The translations under genes were made by a program, and so were the position numbers. Of a DNA stretch of 53,266 nt, positions 16,808-25,554 are shown in pieces. The DNA is from an uncultured Treponema sp. GTDB taxonomy: Bacteria > Spirochaetota > Spirochaetia > Treponematales > Treponemataceae. How positions within the stretch are numbered: the stretch's first letter is position 1; each line of letters begins with the position of its first letter. The DNA lies in contig CAKZZO010000133.1 of NCBI GenBank assembly GCA_937885175.1, positions 1 through 53,266 of the forward strand, in the 5' to 3' direction. The notes under the pieces are model-generated. The model was not told the origin of the DNA. It searched no databases and saw only the letters and a program-made list of their open reading frames with translations.

Positions 16808-17043
16808 GAAAAAAAGTTACATTTTGCCTAATTCATGCAAATTTTATACGAAACAGTGAAAAATTTTTAAGGAAAGGAAAAAGACCTTAAAGATGTTCGT
16901 ATAGAGTCTGTTTTTCTTTAAGCCCTTAAAACCCCAAAAATTTCAAAAAATTCAATAAATTCCCCCTCAGAACACTTTTTTTCTGTCAAAACCTGCTTTA
17001 CAATGAATGTGTCAGTATTTTCATCATTTTTTGGAGAATGAGT
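16808..17043 (+). other. Intergenic leader of the LRR lipoprotein gene
   Basis: AT-rich, with many short A and T runs. No small gene is seen. GGAG at 17033-17036 lies seven bases before the ATG at 17044. TACAAT near 16998 could be a -10 box for the downstream gene, but no convincing -35 box is present. Confidence 0.4.
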
Positions 17044-20000
17044 ATGAAGAAATTTTATCGTATCTTTACATTGCCTTTCCTTTTTTGTGCCTTGCTCATT
17101 GGCTGTTCCAACCTCACAGAAAGCGAAAAGACCAGTATTGTAATCACTCTGCCCGCAAACACAGCCCGTGCCGCCACATCACAATTTGACATCAACCACT
17201 ACAACATCTTTTTGCAGCAAGAAAAACAAGCGACTGTTGCTGAATCTCAGGAAGAAAACATCAGCGAAGAATCTCAAGAGCCCGTCACCAAAACGTATCG
17301 TGGGAACCCCGGACAGACAGTCACTATTGATAACATTGAGCCAGGCACCTACACAATTCACATGGATGCCCTTGATGTAAACGAAAAAATCATCTCATAC
17401 AGCGAAAGTGCCAGTACAATTGTAGAACTAGGAAAAACATCTACCGTCAACCTCACTATGCATTGGAACGAAACAAAAGTCCCCGTCACGCTAGAAGAAC
17501 TTGCAGAAAAAATCAAAACCGTGCGAAACGACTACGCTTCAAATGACACGGAAATCGTCTATGTCTCTTTTACCGTAACAGGCGCATTCCCTAAGGACGA
17601 AGACGACCTTGCCGAAGCCTTTGACCAAATCCGCGATGCCATGCAGTCAGTTCAAAATGCAAAAATTGAACTTGATTTGTCAGGCACCACCGGACTGACT
17701 AAACTGGAGTCCATCGACAGCGAGGGAAAACACACCGGCCCATGTTTTTACAATACAAAAACACTTTCTTCCATTGTCCTCCCCGCAAGCATCGAATTAG
17801 TTGGCAATACGGCTTTTGCCTGCTGCACATCGCTCACCAGCATCACTGTTTCTTCAGACAGCACCAAGTTTGTTTCCAAAGAAGGCATTCTCTACCAAAT
17901 AAAAAGCAAGACAGAAACCCTTCGCCTTGCCGTCTATCCCATGGGTCGCACAGACTCATCCTTTACCATTCCGTCAGAATGTAGTGAAATTGGAAACTCA
18001 ACATTCTGGGGCGCAGAAAATTTACGCTCTGTTACCATTCCCGATTCCGTCACCTACATTGGTTTTTCAGCCTTCAAGGAAATGCCCAATCTCACAAGCA
18101 TCAACATTCCAGACAGCGTAACAGAAATCCGCCTGAGCGCATTTGAAGGCTGTACCTCCCTCTCGTCCGTAACAATCGGTGAAGGAGTAGCTTTCATCGG
18201 CAAAAAAGCCTTTAACGGCTGTACGTCACTTTCTACACTGAACATAAAAAACAAGGGTGGCTGGTTCAAAGTAACTGACGACTCAGAAGAGGGCAAGAAA
18301 AATGCAGAAAACAAAACTGGCGGAACAACCGTTCCTCCTGATGAACTGGCCGCACAAATTTTGGCAAATTCCACTTGCTACTGGTATTGCATTCCCACCA
18401 CTGCTGATGAAGAAGGTAGTTCAGTTTCTCTACCATCCCGCTCCTTTACCATCAGCGACTTAGGGCTTAATTTTGAAGACCACTCGAATATTGAATACTA
18501 TGCTTTTGCGGATTGCTTTGAAGTTATGTATTCAGGAAATGGTTCAAAGCCGTACTGGCGTTTCATGGAAGGCAAAGGTGTTTATGCTCTTGTTGTCAAC
18601 AAGCAGGGCAAAAGTTGGATGGGATTTTCCACATCGGGCAATGCCACTTTGTTTGCCACGGTCTCCAGTTGTGGCTCAGACGATGAAAGCTCCATTATGC
18701 TAATTGATAACGATGGAAATATCATAAGGCCGACTTCATATGAGGCTGGAAGGACAAGCAGTATAACTGTTTCAGATACAGGCATTATGACCATTCAAAA
18801 ATCAGATCAAGGCTCTCTCCCCGTTGTCCGTTATGATTTACCCAAGGCAAGCTACTATCGTCTGCTCACCCCTGCTGATGCCGAAAAAGGCTTTAGGCTG
18901 TATGGTATGGCCATCCATGGCAATTTTAATTCTATCAATGAATCTTCTTCTAGTTCAGAAAGCAGTAGCACACCGTCATCCACAACAATCAATGCCATGA
19001 CAGAAAGCGACTTCCTTGCCGCAGTAAGTGAAGCCCAAACATCTTCTACGCATACTGTCACTCTTACTGGCAACGTCATAATCACCAAAGACCTTGAACT
19101 GTCAAAAATCGGCATTAACGGACAGGGCAAATACGGTCTTATTGTAGAGGCAAATATTACGGCTACAAATGTAGGCTTTGTTAAAGGTGCTGGCACAATT
19201 ACGCAATATAACGGAGAAAGTTATGAAAACCGACGCTTTGGCATGATTTACTGGAACAACGGAAAGTCTGACGCACAGGCGACATTCACCGACTGTTCTT
19301 TTACGGAAAACGCTACAACAGGTGACATCGGCGGCGGTGCTCTGGCTTTGTTTGGCAATGGCAAAGTAACCATTACGTCATGCTTATTCAAAGATAACGT
19401 TGCTACCCACGGCGGTGCAATCGACATTGGCGGTGGTGACAGCGTAACACTTACCAAGTGTATCTTCAGCAACAACACAACAAATTGCCCCCAAGATGTG
19501 TATCTCGGCGGCTCTGCCGCAACCATTACAGGAAGCGGAAATACATCTGATTCTTCCACACCCTACCAATGCTATTCCGCAGAAAAAGATGTACCAGAAT
19601 TATTTGCACCGTATGTTCCAGAATTGCTGATAAAGGATTACCTTTGCATTGAAGTTGGCCAAAATCACGAACTGCGTATACAAAATGCTGATGGAACGCT
19701 ACCTTCCGCCACTCTCACATCAAATGATGACTCTATTGTTGCGCTTTCATCATCTTCTTATGACGGAACTAATTCGGTAAGCGTTACAGGCCTCGCCCCC
19801 GGACTTGCATATATCACGGCAACCGCAGATACAGGAAAAACAGCAGTATGCCCTGTATTGGTACATGACGAAAATTCTTATTTCTATTCATTCAATACAT
19901 ACAGCCTTGATCCGAATGCTGATGAATATCAAGACAAAACCGCCGTTGCAGACAATTATGAACTTGTTGCTGATGGAGTTGCTGTTATCAAGCAAATTGA

Positions 20001-20391
20001 CTCGTCTGTAGGTTCTGCAATCTGGCGCAATAACGGCAATAGTGTATACGGATTAGACATAAGCAAACGGGAAAGCAGTGCCCTTGTCATCACGGTAACA
20101 AAACCATGCTATCTGCTTTTAGCGGCAGGAACTAACGGCTCTACAAACACAAGCGATATGATAGTGTTGAACTCCGCTGGTGAAAAATTGACCTCCCTCA
20201 TCGCAAACAGAAACTATGAACTGTCGGAGGATAAAACCGTCATTAGTATGAGCGGTGCTTGCTCAGTATTGTATCAGCTTCCAGAAAGAGGAACCTACCA
20301 AATAATGGCGCCAAATGCAGCCCATGGTGGAATAAATACCGGTAATCCCGTACGAATATACAGCCTTGTCATCACTGCTGTAGACAATTGA
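17044..20391 (+). CDS. BspA-like leucine-rich-repeat surface lipoprotein
   Basis: 1115 aa. The second ATG (17044) is used because GGAG lies seven bases upstream; an ATG at 17038 is too close. The lipobox LLIGC gives lipidated Cys21. Residues about 220-400 hold BspA-type (LRR_5) repeats such as ITVSSDS, IPDSVTYIGFSAFKEMPNLT and IPDSVTEIRLSAFEGCTSLS. Then come a beta-sandwich module (about 440-630), a beta-helix stretch with glycine-rich turns (GGGALALFGNGKVTITSCLF, GGAIDIGGGDSVTLTKCIF; about 760-815), a BIG2-like Ig domain (about 870-930) and a second sandwich module to the end. BspA proteins bind host matrix or other bacteria. Its own terminator follows. Confidence 0.8.
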   Translation: MKKFYRIFTLPFLFCALLIGCSNLTESEKTSIVITLPANTARAATSQFDINHYNIFLQQEKQATVAESQEENISEESQEPVTKTYRGNPGQTVTIDNIEPGTYTIHMDALDVNEKIISYSESASTIVELGKTSTVNLTMHWNETKVPVTLEELAEKIKTVRNDYASNDTEIVYVSFTVTGAFPKDEDDLAEAFDQIRDAMQSVQNAKIELDLSGTTGLTKLESIDSEGKHTGPCFYNTKTLSSIVLPASIELVGNTAFACCTSLTSITVSSDSTKFVSKEGILYQIKSKTETLRLAVYPMGRTDSSFTIPSECSEIGNSTFWGAENLRSVTIPDSVTYIGFSAFKEMPNLTSINIPDSVTEIRLSAFEGCTSLSSVTIGEGVAFIGKKAFNGCTSLSTLNIKNKGGWFKVTDDSEEGKKNAENKTGGTTVPPDELAAQILANSTCYWYCIPTTADEEGSSVSLPSRSFTISDLGLNFEDHSNIEYYAFADCFEVMYSGNGSKPYWRFMEGKGVYALVVNKQGKSWMGFSTSGNATLFATVSSCGSDDESSIMLIDNDGNIIRPTSYEAGRTSSITVSDTGIMTIQKSDQGSLPVVRYDLPKASYYRLLTPADAEKGFRLYGMAIHGNFNSINESSSSSESSSTPSSTTINAMTESDFLAAVSEAQTSSTHTVTLTGNVIITKDLELSKIGINGQGKYGLIVEANITATNVGFVKGAGTITQYNGESYENRRFGMIYWNNGKSDAQATFTDCSFTENATTGDIGGGALALFGNGKVTITSCLFKDNVATHGGAIDIGGGDSVTLTKCIFSNNTTNCPQDVYLGGSAATITGSGNTSDSSTPYQCYSAEKDVPELFAPYVPELLIKDYLCIEVGQNHELRIQNADGTLPSATLTSNDDSIVALSSSSYDGTNSVSVTGLAPGLAYITATADTGKTAVCPVLVHDENSYFYSFNTYSLDPNADEYQDKTAVADNYELVADGVAVIKQIDSSVGSAIWRNNGNSVYGLDISKRESSALVITVTKPCYLLLAAGTNGSTNTSDMIVLNSAGEKLTSLIANRNYELSEDKTVISMSGACSVLYQLPERGTYQIMAPNAAHGGINTGNPVRIYSLVITAVDN

Positions 20392-20399
20392 TTCTTCCT

Positions 20400-20430
20400 A
20401 CCCCCGCTCTCCTTGCGGGGGTTTTATTTT
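20400..20430 (+). terminator. Intrinsic terminator
   Basis: ACCCCCGC (20400-20407) pairs with GCGGGGGT (20415-20422) and is followed by TTTTATTTT, nine bases after the stop codon of the LRR lipoprotein gene. The rsbU promoter follows at once. Confidence 0.85.
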
Positions 20431-20444
20431 CCCTGTCTTCATTG

Positions 20445-20450
20445 TATACT
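20445..20450 (+). promoter_or_regulatory. -10 box for leaderless rsbU transcript
   Basis: TATACT ends six bases before the ATG at 20457 and there is no ribosome-binding site, so the mRNA should begin at or beside the start codon. The -35 region (TTTTAT near 20422) is weak. Confidence 0.45.
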
Positions 20451-20456
20451 GTCTGC

Positions 20457-22073
20457 ATGAAAAAACTCAATTTTTTCCGTAGCATTACCTTTCGTATGCC
20501 CGCATATGTTGTTCTCTTTTGTGCGCTCGTTGCCTGTGCAATCGGCTACATCGGCTATACGGAATTTAAAAATCTTTCTGACACAGAATATACTAAGTTT
20601 TCAAATCAGTTTGCCTATGCTGCCCTTTCATACATCAACGCAGACAGGCTTCCTGAATACTTACAGACCCGCCAAGCAGATGAGGAATGGAAAGCCACCA
20701 ACGAAAAACTCCGCTATCTTACAGATGTCGGTTATCTTGCCTCTATTTCCGTCATCATTCCAGAATCTGAAGAATACAAAGCCTACACCTACATTTTTGA
20801 CACCGTAAACGAAACAATCAACATGGTTTCAAGTCCTCATCCACTGGGGTCTACCGAAACAATAGAACTCAACGGAAACCAATCTATTCACGACAAACTG
20901 ATGCTCATTATCGGATTAGGCATAAATCATTCGGAATACATTGAAGACGAAATCATGGGTGGCTATGTGCTGAGTGGCATCCCCATCAAAAACTCCAAAG
21001 ATGAAGTTGTCGCCGCGCTCTTCGTCAAAAAACCCATGAATGAACCAATCTTCCTGCGTCACCGATATTTGCGTTCCACGATTATTGCATCCATTGTAAT
21101 CACACTCATTATTGTTGTGGTTTACATTTTTATGATTATCTTTAAGATTCTCCGCCCCCTGAATTTTATCACTTTTGAAACATCACACTTTGCCGACCAT
21201 GGAGGAACTCTTTCTGGCACACTCAAAAAAGTCCGCAACAAAGATGAATTTGGCATTTTGGCTCAATCAATCGAAAAAATGAGCGAAGACATGAGCCAAT
21301 ATATCAGCAAAATCACTACCATGACGGCAGAAAACGAACGTATCAGTACAGAACTCAATGTTGCCACCGAAATTCAGGCAGATATGCTTCCAACCGAATA
21401 TCCCGCTTTTCCTGACCGAACTGACTTTGACCTTTTTGCAAGCATGGAACCGGCAAAAGAAGTTGGTGGCGACTTGTATGACTATTTTATGATTGATGAC
21501 AATCATCTTTTACTTTCTGTAGGCGATGTTTCTGGCAAAGGCGTTCCCGCAGCATTGTTCATGGTCATTACAAAAACCCTGCTCACCTCCCATGGCATTC
21601 AGCAACTTTCACCAGCAGAAATCTTGCAAACAACAAACAATCAGTTGTGCGAAAACAATACATCCTCTATGTTTGTCACCTGCTGGCTTGGAATCCTTAC
21701 CCTCAGCACGGGAGAACTCACTTTTGTCAATTCTGCCCATCCTCATGCAATAATCTACACAGAGGGCACATTTAAATATCTGGAAACAGAACCTAATCTT
21801 ATGCTTGGTGCCATGGAGGATACCGTCTATGATGAACACACTATTACGCTTAAACATGGTGACCGTTTATTGATTTACACTGATGGCGTTACAGAAGCCA
21901 CAAATACTGAAAATGAACTGTTTGCAGAAGAACGTTTATTAAAAAGTGTGAAAAAAACACTTGCACTGAATGCAAAAGACACTGTAAAATCAATTAGAGC
22001 AGATATTAATACATTTATAGGTAATGCCGACCAATTTGATGATATTACGATGTTAGATTTTATCTATAAATAA
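20457..22073 (+). CDS. Membrane-bound RsbU-type PP2C serine phosphatase
   Basis: 538 aa. Start at 20457 is chosen because the 23 earlier codons run through the terminator. One membrane helix at about 12-32, a sensor region facing outside (about 33-205), a second helix about 208-232 (IIASIVITLIIVVVYIFMII), a HAMP-like linker about 235-295, then a PP2C/SpoIIE domain. Metal-binding marks are GGDLYDY, GDVSGKG and the final NADQFDDITML. Such enzymes remove phosphate from STAS antagonist proteins and so release them to bind an anti-sigma-type kinase. The partner kinase follows 12 bp downstream and a STAS gene lies convergent beyond it. No alternative sigma factor is in the window, so the output is unknown. 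Confidence 0.85.
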   Translation: MKKLNFFRSITFRMPAYVVLFCALVACAIGYIGYTEFKNLSDTEYTKFSNQFAYAALSYINADRLPEYLQTRQADEEWKATNEKLRYLTDVGYLASISVIIPESEEYKAYTYIFDTVNETINMVSSPHPLGSTETIELNGNQSIHDKLMLIIGLGINHSEYIEDEIMGGYVLSGIPIKNSKDEVVAALFVKKPMNEPIFLRHRYLRSTIIASIVITLIIVVVYIFMIIFKILRPLNFITFETSHFADHGGTLSGTLKKVRNKDEFGILAQSIEKMSEDMSQYISKITTMTAENERISTELNVATEIQADMLPTEYPAFPDRTDFDLFASMEPAKEVGGDLYDYFMIDDNHLLLSVGDVSGKGVPAALFMVITKTLLTSHGIQQLSPAEILQTTNNQLCENNTSSMFVTCWLGILTLSTGELTFVNSAHPHAIIYTEGTFKYLETEPNLMLGAMEDTVYDEHTITLKHGDRLLIYTDGVTEATNTENELFAEERLLKSVKKTLALNAKDTVKSIRADINTFIGNADQFDDITMLDFIYK

Positions 22074-22085
22074 TGGAGCATAATT

Positions 22086-22505
22086 ATGGCAGAACTTGCA
22101 ATACAGGCAATCGACACAAATCTTGATATGATAAATCAATTCATTCATTCACAGTTGGAAGGTTTTGATTATCCACCTTCATTTGATTTTCAGCTTGATT
22201 TGGCCGTTGAAGAAATTTTTGTAAATATTGCCCATTATGCCTATGCACCCAACACTGGAGATGTAGAAATCTTCTGTACGGTAGAAAAAAAAGAAGACAA
22301 TCATGCGCTTCTCACCATCATTTTTAAGGATAGTGGCATACCTTTTAATCCGCTCGCCCGTCCAGACCCAGATCCAACGGCAAGTCTAGAAGACCGTGGT
22401 ATTGGCGGTTGGGGTATCTATCTGACAAAAAAATACATGGACAACGTTACCTATGCCCATGTAGATGGAAAAAATACTCTGACGCTTACAAAAAAAATTG
22501 GCTGA
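22086..22505 (+). CDS. RsbW-like anti-sigma serine kinase ATPase
   Basis: 139 aa, cytoplasmic GHKL ATPase of the HATPase_c_2 type. The N-box is DLAVEEIFVNIAHYAY, the G1 box KDSGIPFNP, and the G2 box RGIGGWGIYLTKKYMD. In partner-switching systems this protein phosphorylates a serine of the STAS antagonist and holds a target regulator inactive. GGAG lies before the ATG. It is the second gene after rsbU, 12 bp on. Its stop codon is one base from the stop codon of the convergent STAS gene. Confidence 0.85.
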   Translation: MAELAIQAIDTNLDMINQFIHSQLEGFDYPPSFDFQLDLAVEEIFVNIAHYAYAPNTGDVEIFCTVEKKEDNHALLTIIFKDSGIPFNPLARPDPDPTASLEDRGIGGWGIYLTKKYMDNVTYAHVDGKNTLTLTKKIG

Positions 22506-22506
22506 T

Positions 22507-22809
22507 TTATCGTACAATAGACAGTAACTTAGTCATTCCTGTTGAATCAAAAACCTGCATACAGAAATTGCTTGGCCGCTTGATTAAGAATCGCTTGCCT
22601 TTTACAGACATTTTTTGTGTTGCCAAAATAACTCGCAATCCTGCTGACGAAAGATATTCTACTCCAGACAAATCCAGAACCAACTCCAAAATACTAGGCA
22701 AAATTTCCTTTATTTTTTTTTCCAGCAAAGGTGATGTTATTGTATCCAATCGGCCTCCAACAACTAATGTTTTGGACAGATTATCATTAACTACTTCAGT
22801 GATTGTCAT
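22507..22809 (-). CDS. STAS-domain anti-sigma factor antagonist
   Basis: 100 aa, single STAS domain. The segment LDLSGVEYLSSAGLRVILATQK has the phosphorylatable serine in the SSAG motif. Dephosphorylated, it would bind the RsbW-like kinase at 22086-22505 and free its target. It is transcribed toward that kinase with only one base between stop codons and no terminator, so read-through would make antisense RNA. AAGAGGA before the ATG is a good ribosome-binding site. TTGACA at 22868-22873 on this strand may be its -35 box. Confidence 0.85.
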   Translation of the reverse strand: MTITEVVNDNLSKTLVVGGRLDTITSPLLEKKIKEILPSILELVLDLSGVEYLSSAGLRVILATQKMSVKGKRFLIKRPSNFCMQVFDSTGMTKLLSIVR

Positions 22810-22866
22810 ATGCTATTATCCTCTTCGCACAAAGGGTATATTGTATTTTCATCGCTTTTTATTCTA

Positions 22867-22896
22867 TTGTCAATAAGTCCTACTCCATGATATAGT
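22867..22896 (+). promoter_or_regulatory. Promoter for leaderless FGE-like gene
   Basis: TTGTCA (22867-22872) and TATAGT (22891-22896) are 18 bp apart. Seven bases separate the -10 box from the ATG at 22904 and no ribosome-binding site is present, so the mRNA should start at the ATG. The -35 overlaps a TTGACA on the other strand facing the STAS gene. Confidence 0.5.
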
Positions 22897-22903
22897 ATAT
22901 AAT

Positions 22904-23851
22904 ATGAAAGTTTGTCTGAATTGTGGAAGTCCAATAGGTCCAACTGATACCCACTGCCCTAACTGCAATAAATTTCTTGTTTCTACCACAAAATGTCCAA
23001 AATGTAATATTCAATTTTCTGGCGAATTTAAATATTGCCCAAAGTGTGGGAGTCCCTGCCAGATTACACAGGCCGTTGCCGAAGTTACAAAAAAAACTTC
23101 ACCAGAGATGGAAATGATGTTTGTTAAAGGCGGTGAGTTTACCATGGGAAACGACTTTTATGGTGCCCATACGGTAGTACTTGACGACTTTTACATGGCA
23201 AACATACAAGTTACCCAATCGCTCTACAAAAAAATAATGGGACGGTCAACTTCTTTGATGAAAGGCGAAAACAAACCTGTTGAAAGCATTACTTGGCATG
23301 ATGCAATTATTTTCTGCAATTCACTTAGCCTAAAAGAAGGCAAAAAACCTGCTTACAAAGCAGGCTCTATTGTAGATCTTGATAAAATTACTCTGGATAA
23401 CTTTGCGTGGTCAAATTTCACATGTGACTGGAATGCAAACGGCTATAGGCTTCCAACAGAAGCAGAATGGGAATATGCTGCCCGGGGTGGAGAACGCCTT
23501 CTTCCTTTCCGCTATTCCGGTAGCAATGATATCAATGAAGTTGCATGGTATGGCGAAAACAGCGACATCACAACCCATGAAGTTGGAATGAAAAAACCCA
23601 ATGCCTTGGGCATTTACGATATGAGCGGCAACGTAGAAGAATGGTGCTGGGATTTATTTGAGGACTATCGTTCCGCTGCACAAAAAAATCCCCGTGGTGC
23701 TGAAACTGGCAATCTTCATGTAAAACGTGGCGGTTGCTGGCTTGATGACCCCGCACAATGCGGTGTATTCTATCGCGGTTCTGCTTCCGAACAGGCAAAA
23801 GGCAGTACGCTCGGCTTCCGCCTTGTATGTTCAAATATGCATGAATCATAA
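22904..23851 (+). CDS. Zinc-ribbon FGE-sulfatase-fold protein
   Basis: 315 aa. Residues 4-51 form two zinc ribbons (CLNCG...CPNC and CPKC...CPKCG). Residues about 70-312 form a formylglycine-generating-enzyme (SUMF1) fold: MVKGGEFTMGNDF-like start, YRLPTEAEWEYAARGG, MSGNVEEWCWDLF, and the closing GFRLVC. The cysteine pair that binds copper in true formylglycine enzymes is not in place; the matching segment reads FYRGSASEQAKGSTLGFR. So it probably does not convert sulfatase cysteines and more likely serves as a binding or scaffold domain, as in many bacterial relatives. No signal peptide, hence cytoplasmic. Confidence 0.8.
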   Translation: MKVCLNCGSPIGPTDTHCPNCNKFLVSTTKCPKCNIQFSGEFKYCPKCGSPCQITQAVAEVTKKTSPEMEMMFVKGGEFTMGNDFYGAHTVVLDDFYMANIQVTQSLYKKIMGRSTSLMKGENKPVESITWHDAIIFCNSLSLKEGKKPAYKAGSIVDLDKITLDNFAWSNFTCDWNANGYRLPTEAEWEYAARGGERLLPFRYSGSNDINEVAWYGENSDITTHEVGMKKPNALGIYDMSGNVEEWCWDLFEDYRSAAQKNPRGAETGNLHVKRGGCWLDDPAQCGVFYRGSASEQAKGSTLGFRLVCSNMHES

Positions 23852-23886
23852 AAAAGGGGGCGTCCAATTTGGACAGCCCCTTTTTT
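23850..23886. terminator. Bidirectional terminator
   Basis: AAAAAGGGGGCGTCC pairs with GGACAGCCCCTTTTT (one bulged A). With A and T runs on both sides it serves both the FGE-like gene and the convergent hydrogenase gene. Confidence 0.85.
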
Positions 23887-23888
23887 AT

Positions 23889-25409
23889 TTATGCCTTTTC
23901 ACCTTGAATAACAGCATCCATATCGCATGCTGCTGGCTTTCCTCCAATCGGTGGCATAGAACCAGCATTTGCGTACTTCATCAGCAAACCGCCGCCCAAC
24001 TTTGGATTGGTAATAATGCCAGGACCAGCAATACAGCCACCTTCGCAACACATTACTTCTACCATATTTGGTGCACTCGGTGGAAAGGGCATTGCACCTG
24101 CTACCATTCTGCCCCACATCTGCAATTGCTTTACCATCGGCGCAGTCATTCCATTCACCACATAGGGTTTAAGAATAGAATCGTCCTTTAAGCGCAGGCG
24201 AACACTTTCCGCAACGCCACCTGTTTTTGCAAAATTTCTTCCGCTTACCGTTGGCAAGTATTTACCTGATTTTGCTTCCATCTTGGTGATGTCTATGCCC
24301 TTTGCTGTAAAGAGTGCATCCACTTCATCTACCGTCAGAACATAATCAATAAATTCATCGTCAAAACCTTCGCGACGTTTTGCCACACAAGGACCAATGA
24401 ACACCGTCACGCACTCAGGGTCATCTTTTTTAGAAAGTTCACCATTGTAATGCATAGGGCTGCCCGTTGAACTGACCGCAGGTAGAATATCAGGAATATG
24501 CACCTGAGCCAATCGTACCCATGCAGGGCAGCAACTGGTGGTCATCATTTTTTCTCCTTTTTCCATGCGTTCCTCAAATTCTTTTGCTTCGTTATCAGCC
24601 GTAATATCCGCACCGATTGCAACTTCCCATGCCTTGGTAAAGCCCGCTGCCAGCAAGGCTCCTTCCAACTGACCTGGCTGTGCCCTAAACTGCGCACCAA
24701 TTGCCGGAGCATACATGGCGTGCACTCTTTTTCCGCTCATAATCTGACGGATAACATCTGTCAGCTGGCTCTTTGGCTGCATGGCACCAAAAGGACATTC
24801 GCGGGTACATGCGCCACAGAAAATACACTTTTCGTAGTCTATATGCTCAATGCCATATGCATCTTTTGAAATTGCTCCTACTGGACATGCCGTCTCGCAG
24901 GGCGGAGTAAATTTTACAATCGCATGATACTGACAGTTCTGCTGACACAAACCGCACTTAATACACTTGCGCTGATCAATGTGTGCACGATGGTCAACAA
25001 TTTCAATCGCCTGTTTTGGACAGTTTACCGCGCAAGGGCGGCCTTCACACCCCTGACATGCATCCGTCGGAAAAAAGTGGGCCGTCTTACAGCCATGACA
25101 TGCATTCGGCAGCATCGTCATCACTGGCCATGTTGGTTTTTCACGGCTCATAACCCCAGGCACATAAGAGGAAAGCGGTTTTTTTACGTCCGCTGTTTCC
25201 AAAGAAATACCCATTTCTGCCAAAACACGCGCCTTAATTACATCCTTATCATGCGCAAGAGAATAACGCACGGGCATTGCATCATCTGGAACAAGTTCAT
25301 TGGGAATAGTATCAATCTCTGATTCCAGTTTTCCTTCTAGTTGTAGTTGTGCTATGCGGACAAGAACAGCCTTCTTTACCGCAGTCATATTGTTATTAAT
25401 GTTAAGCAT
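23889..25409 (-). CDS. Monomeric [FeFe] hydrogenase
   Basis: 506 aa, cytoplasmic. The N-terminal 210 residues carry several iron-sulfur sites: C118/C121/C126/C130, C149/C152/C155/C159, C171/C175 and C195/C198/C201/C205. The H-cluster motifs follow: TSCCPAW (291-297), GPCVAK (339-344) and EVMCCEGGCIAGPG (451-464). The second motif has Gly where the best-known enzymes have Met (MPC), and the third has CCEGGC, which points to the group B type found in anaerobes. It reduces protons with electrons from ferredoxin, or the reverse; some group B/C members may be sensors. Start at 25409 has GAGG four bases upstream; Met8 is an alternative. No maturation genes (hydEFG) are nearby. Confidence 0.85.
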   Translation of the reverse strand: MLNINNNMTAVKKAVLVRIAQLQLEGKLESEIDTIPNELVPDDAMPVRYSLAHDKDVIKARVLAEMGISLETADVKKPLSSYVPGVMSREKPTWPVMTMLPNACHGCKTAHFFPTDACQGCEGRPCAVNCPKQAIEIVDHRAHIDQRKCIKCGLCQQNCQYHAIVKFTPPCETACPVGAISKDAYGIEHIDYEKCIFCGACTRECPFGAMQPKSQLTDVIRQIMSGKRVHAMYAPAIGAQFRAQPGQLEGALLAAGFTKAWEVAIGADITADNEAKEFEERMEKGEKMMTTSCCPAWVRLAQVHIPDILPAVSSTGSPMHYNGELSKKDDPECVTVFIGPCVAKRREGFDDEFIDYVLTVDEVDALFTAKGIDITKMEAKSGKYLPTVSGRNFAKTGGVAESVRLRLKDDSILKPYVVNGMTAPMVKQLQMWGRMVAGAMPFPPSAPNMVEVMCCEGGCIAGPGIITNPKLGGGLLMKYANAGSMPPIGGKPAACDMDAVIQGEKA

Positions 25410-25519
25410 AGTACCTCATTGCTTACAGAATGTTTTTATATTTTATACTACTTTTTCAAGAATTCCAACATAAAATGTCTTCTTTATTAGAATATCCTTG
25501 TTTTTCCGATAAAAATTCA

Positions 25520-25547
25520 TTGCAAAATATAAAATTGGTTTTATAAT
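25520..25547 (+). promoter_or_regulatory. Promoter for leaderless methyltransferase gene
   Basis: TTGCAA (25520-25525) and TATAAT (25542-25547) are 16 bp apart. Seven bases separate the -10 box from the ATG at 25555 and no ribosome-binding site is present, so the transcript should begin at the ATG. Confidence 0.55.
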
Positions 25548-25554
25548 AAAATAT

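Noticed and set aside
22409..22876. 155-codon frame spanning the end of the RsbW-like gene and the STAS gene
   Set aside because: Overlaps two well-supported genes and does not resemble any protein.
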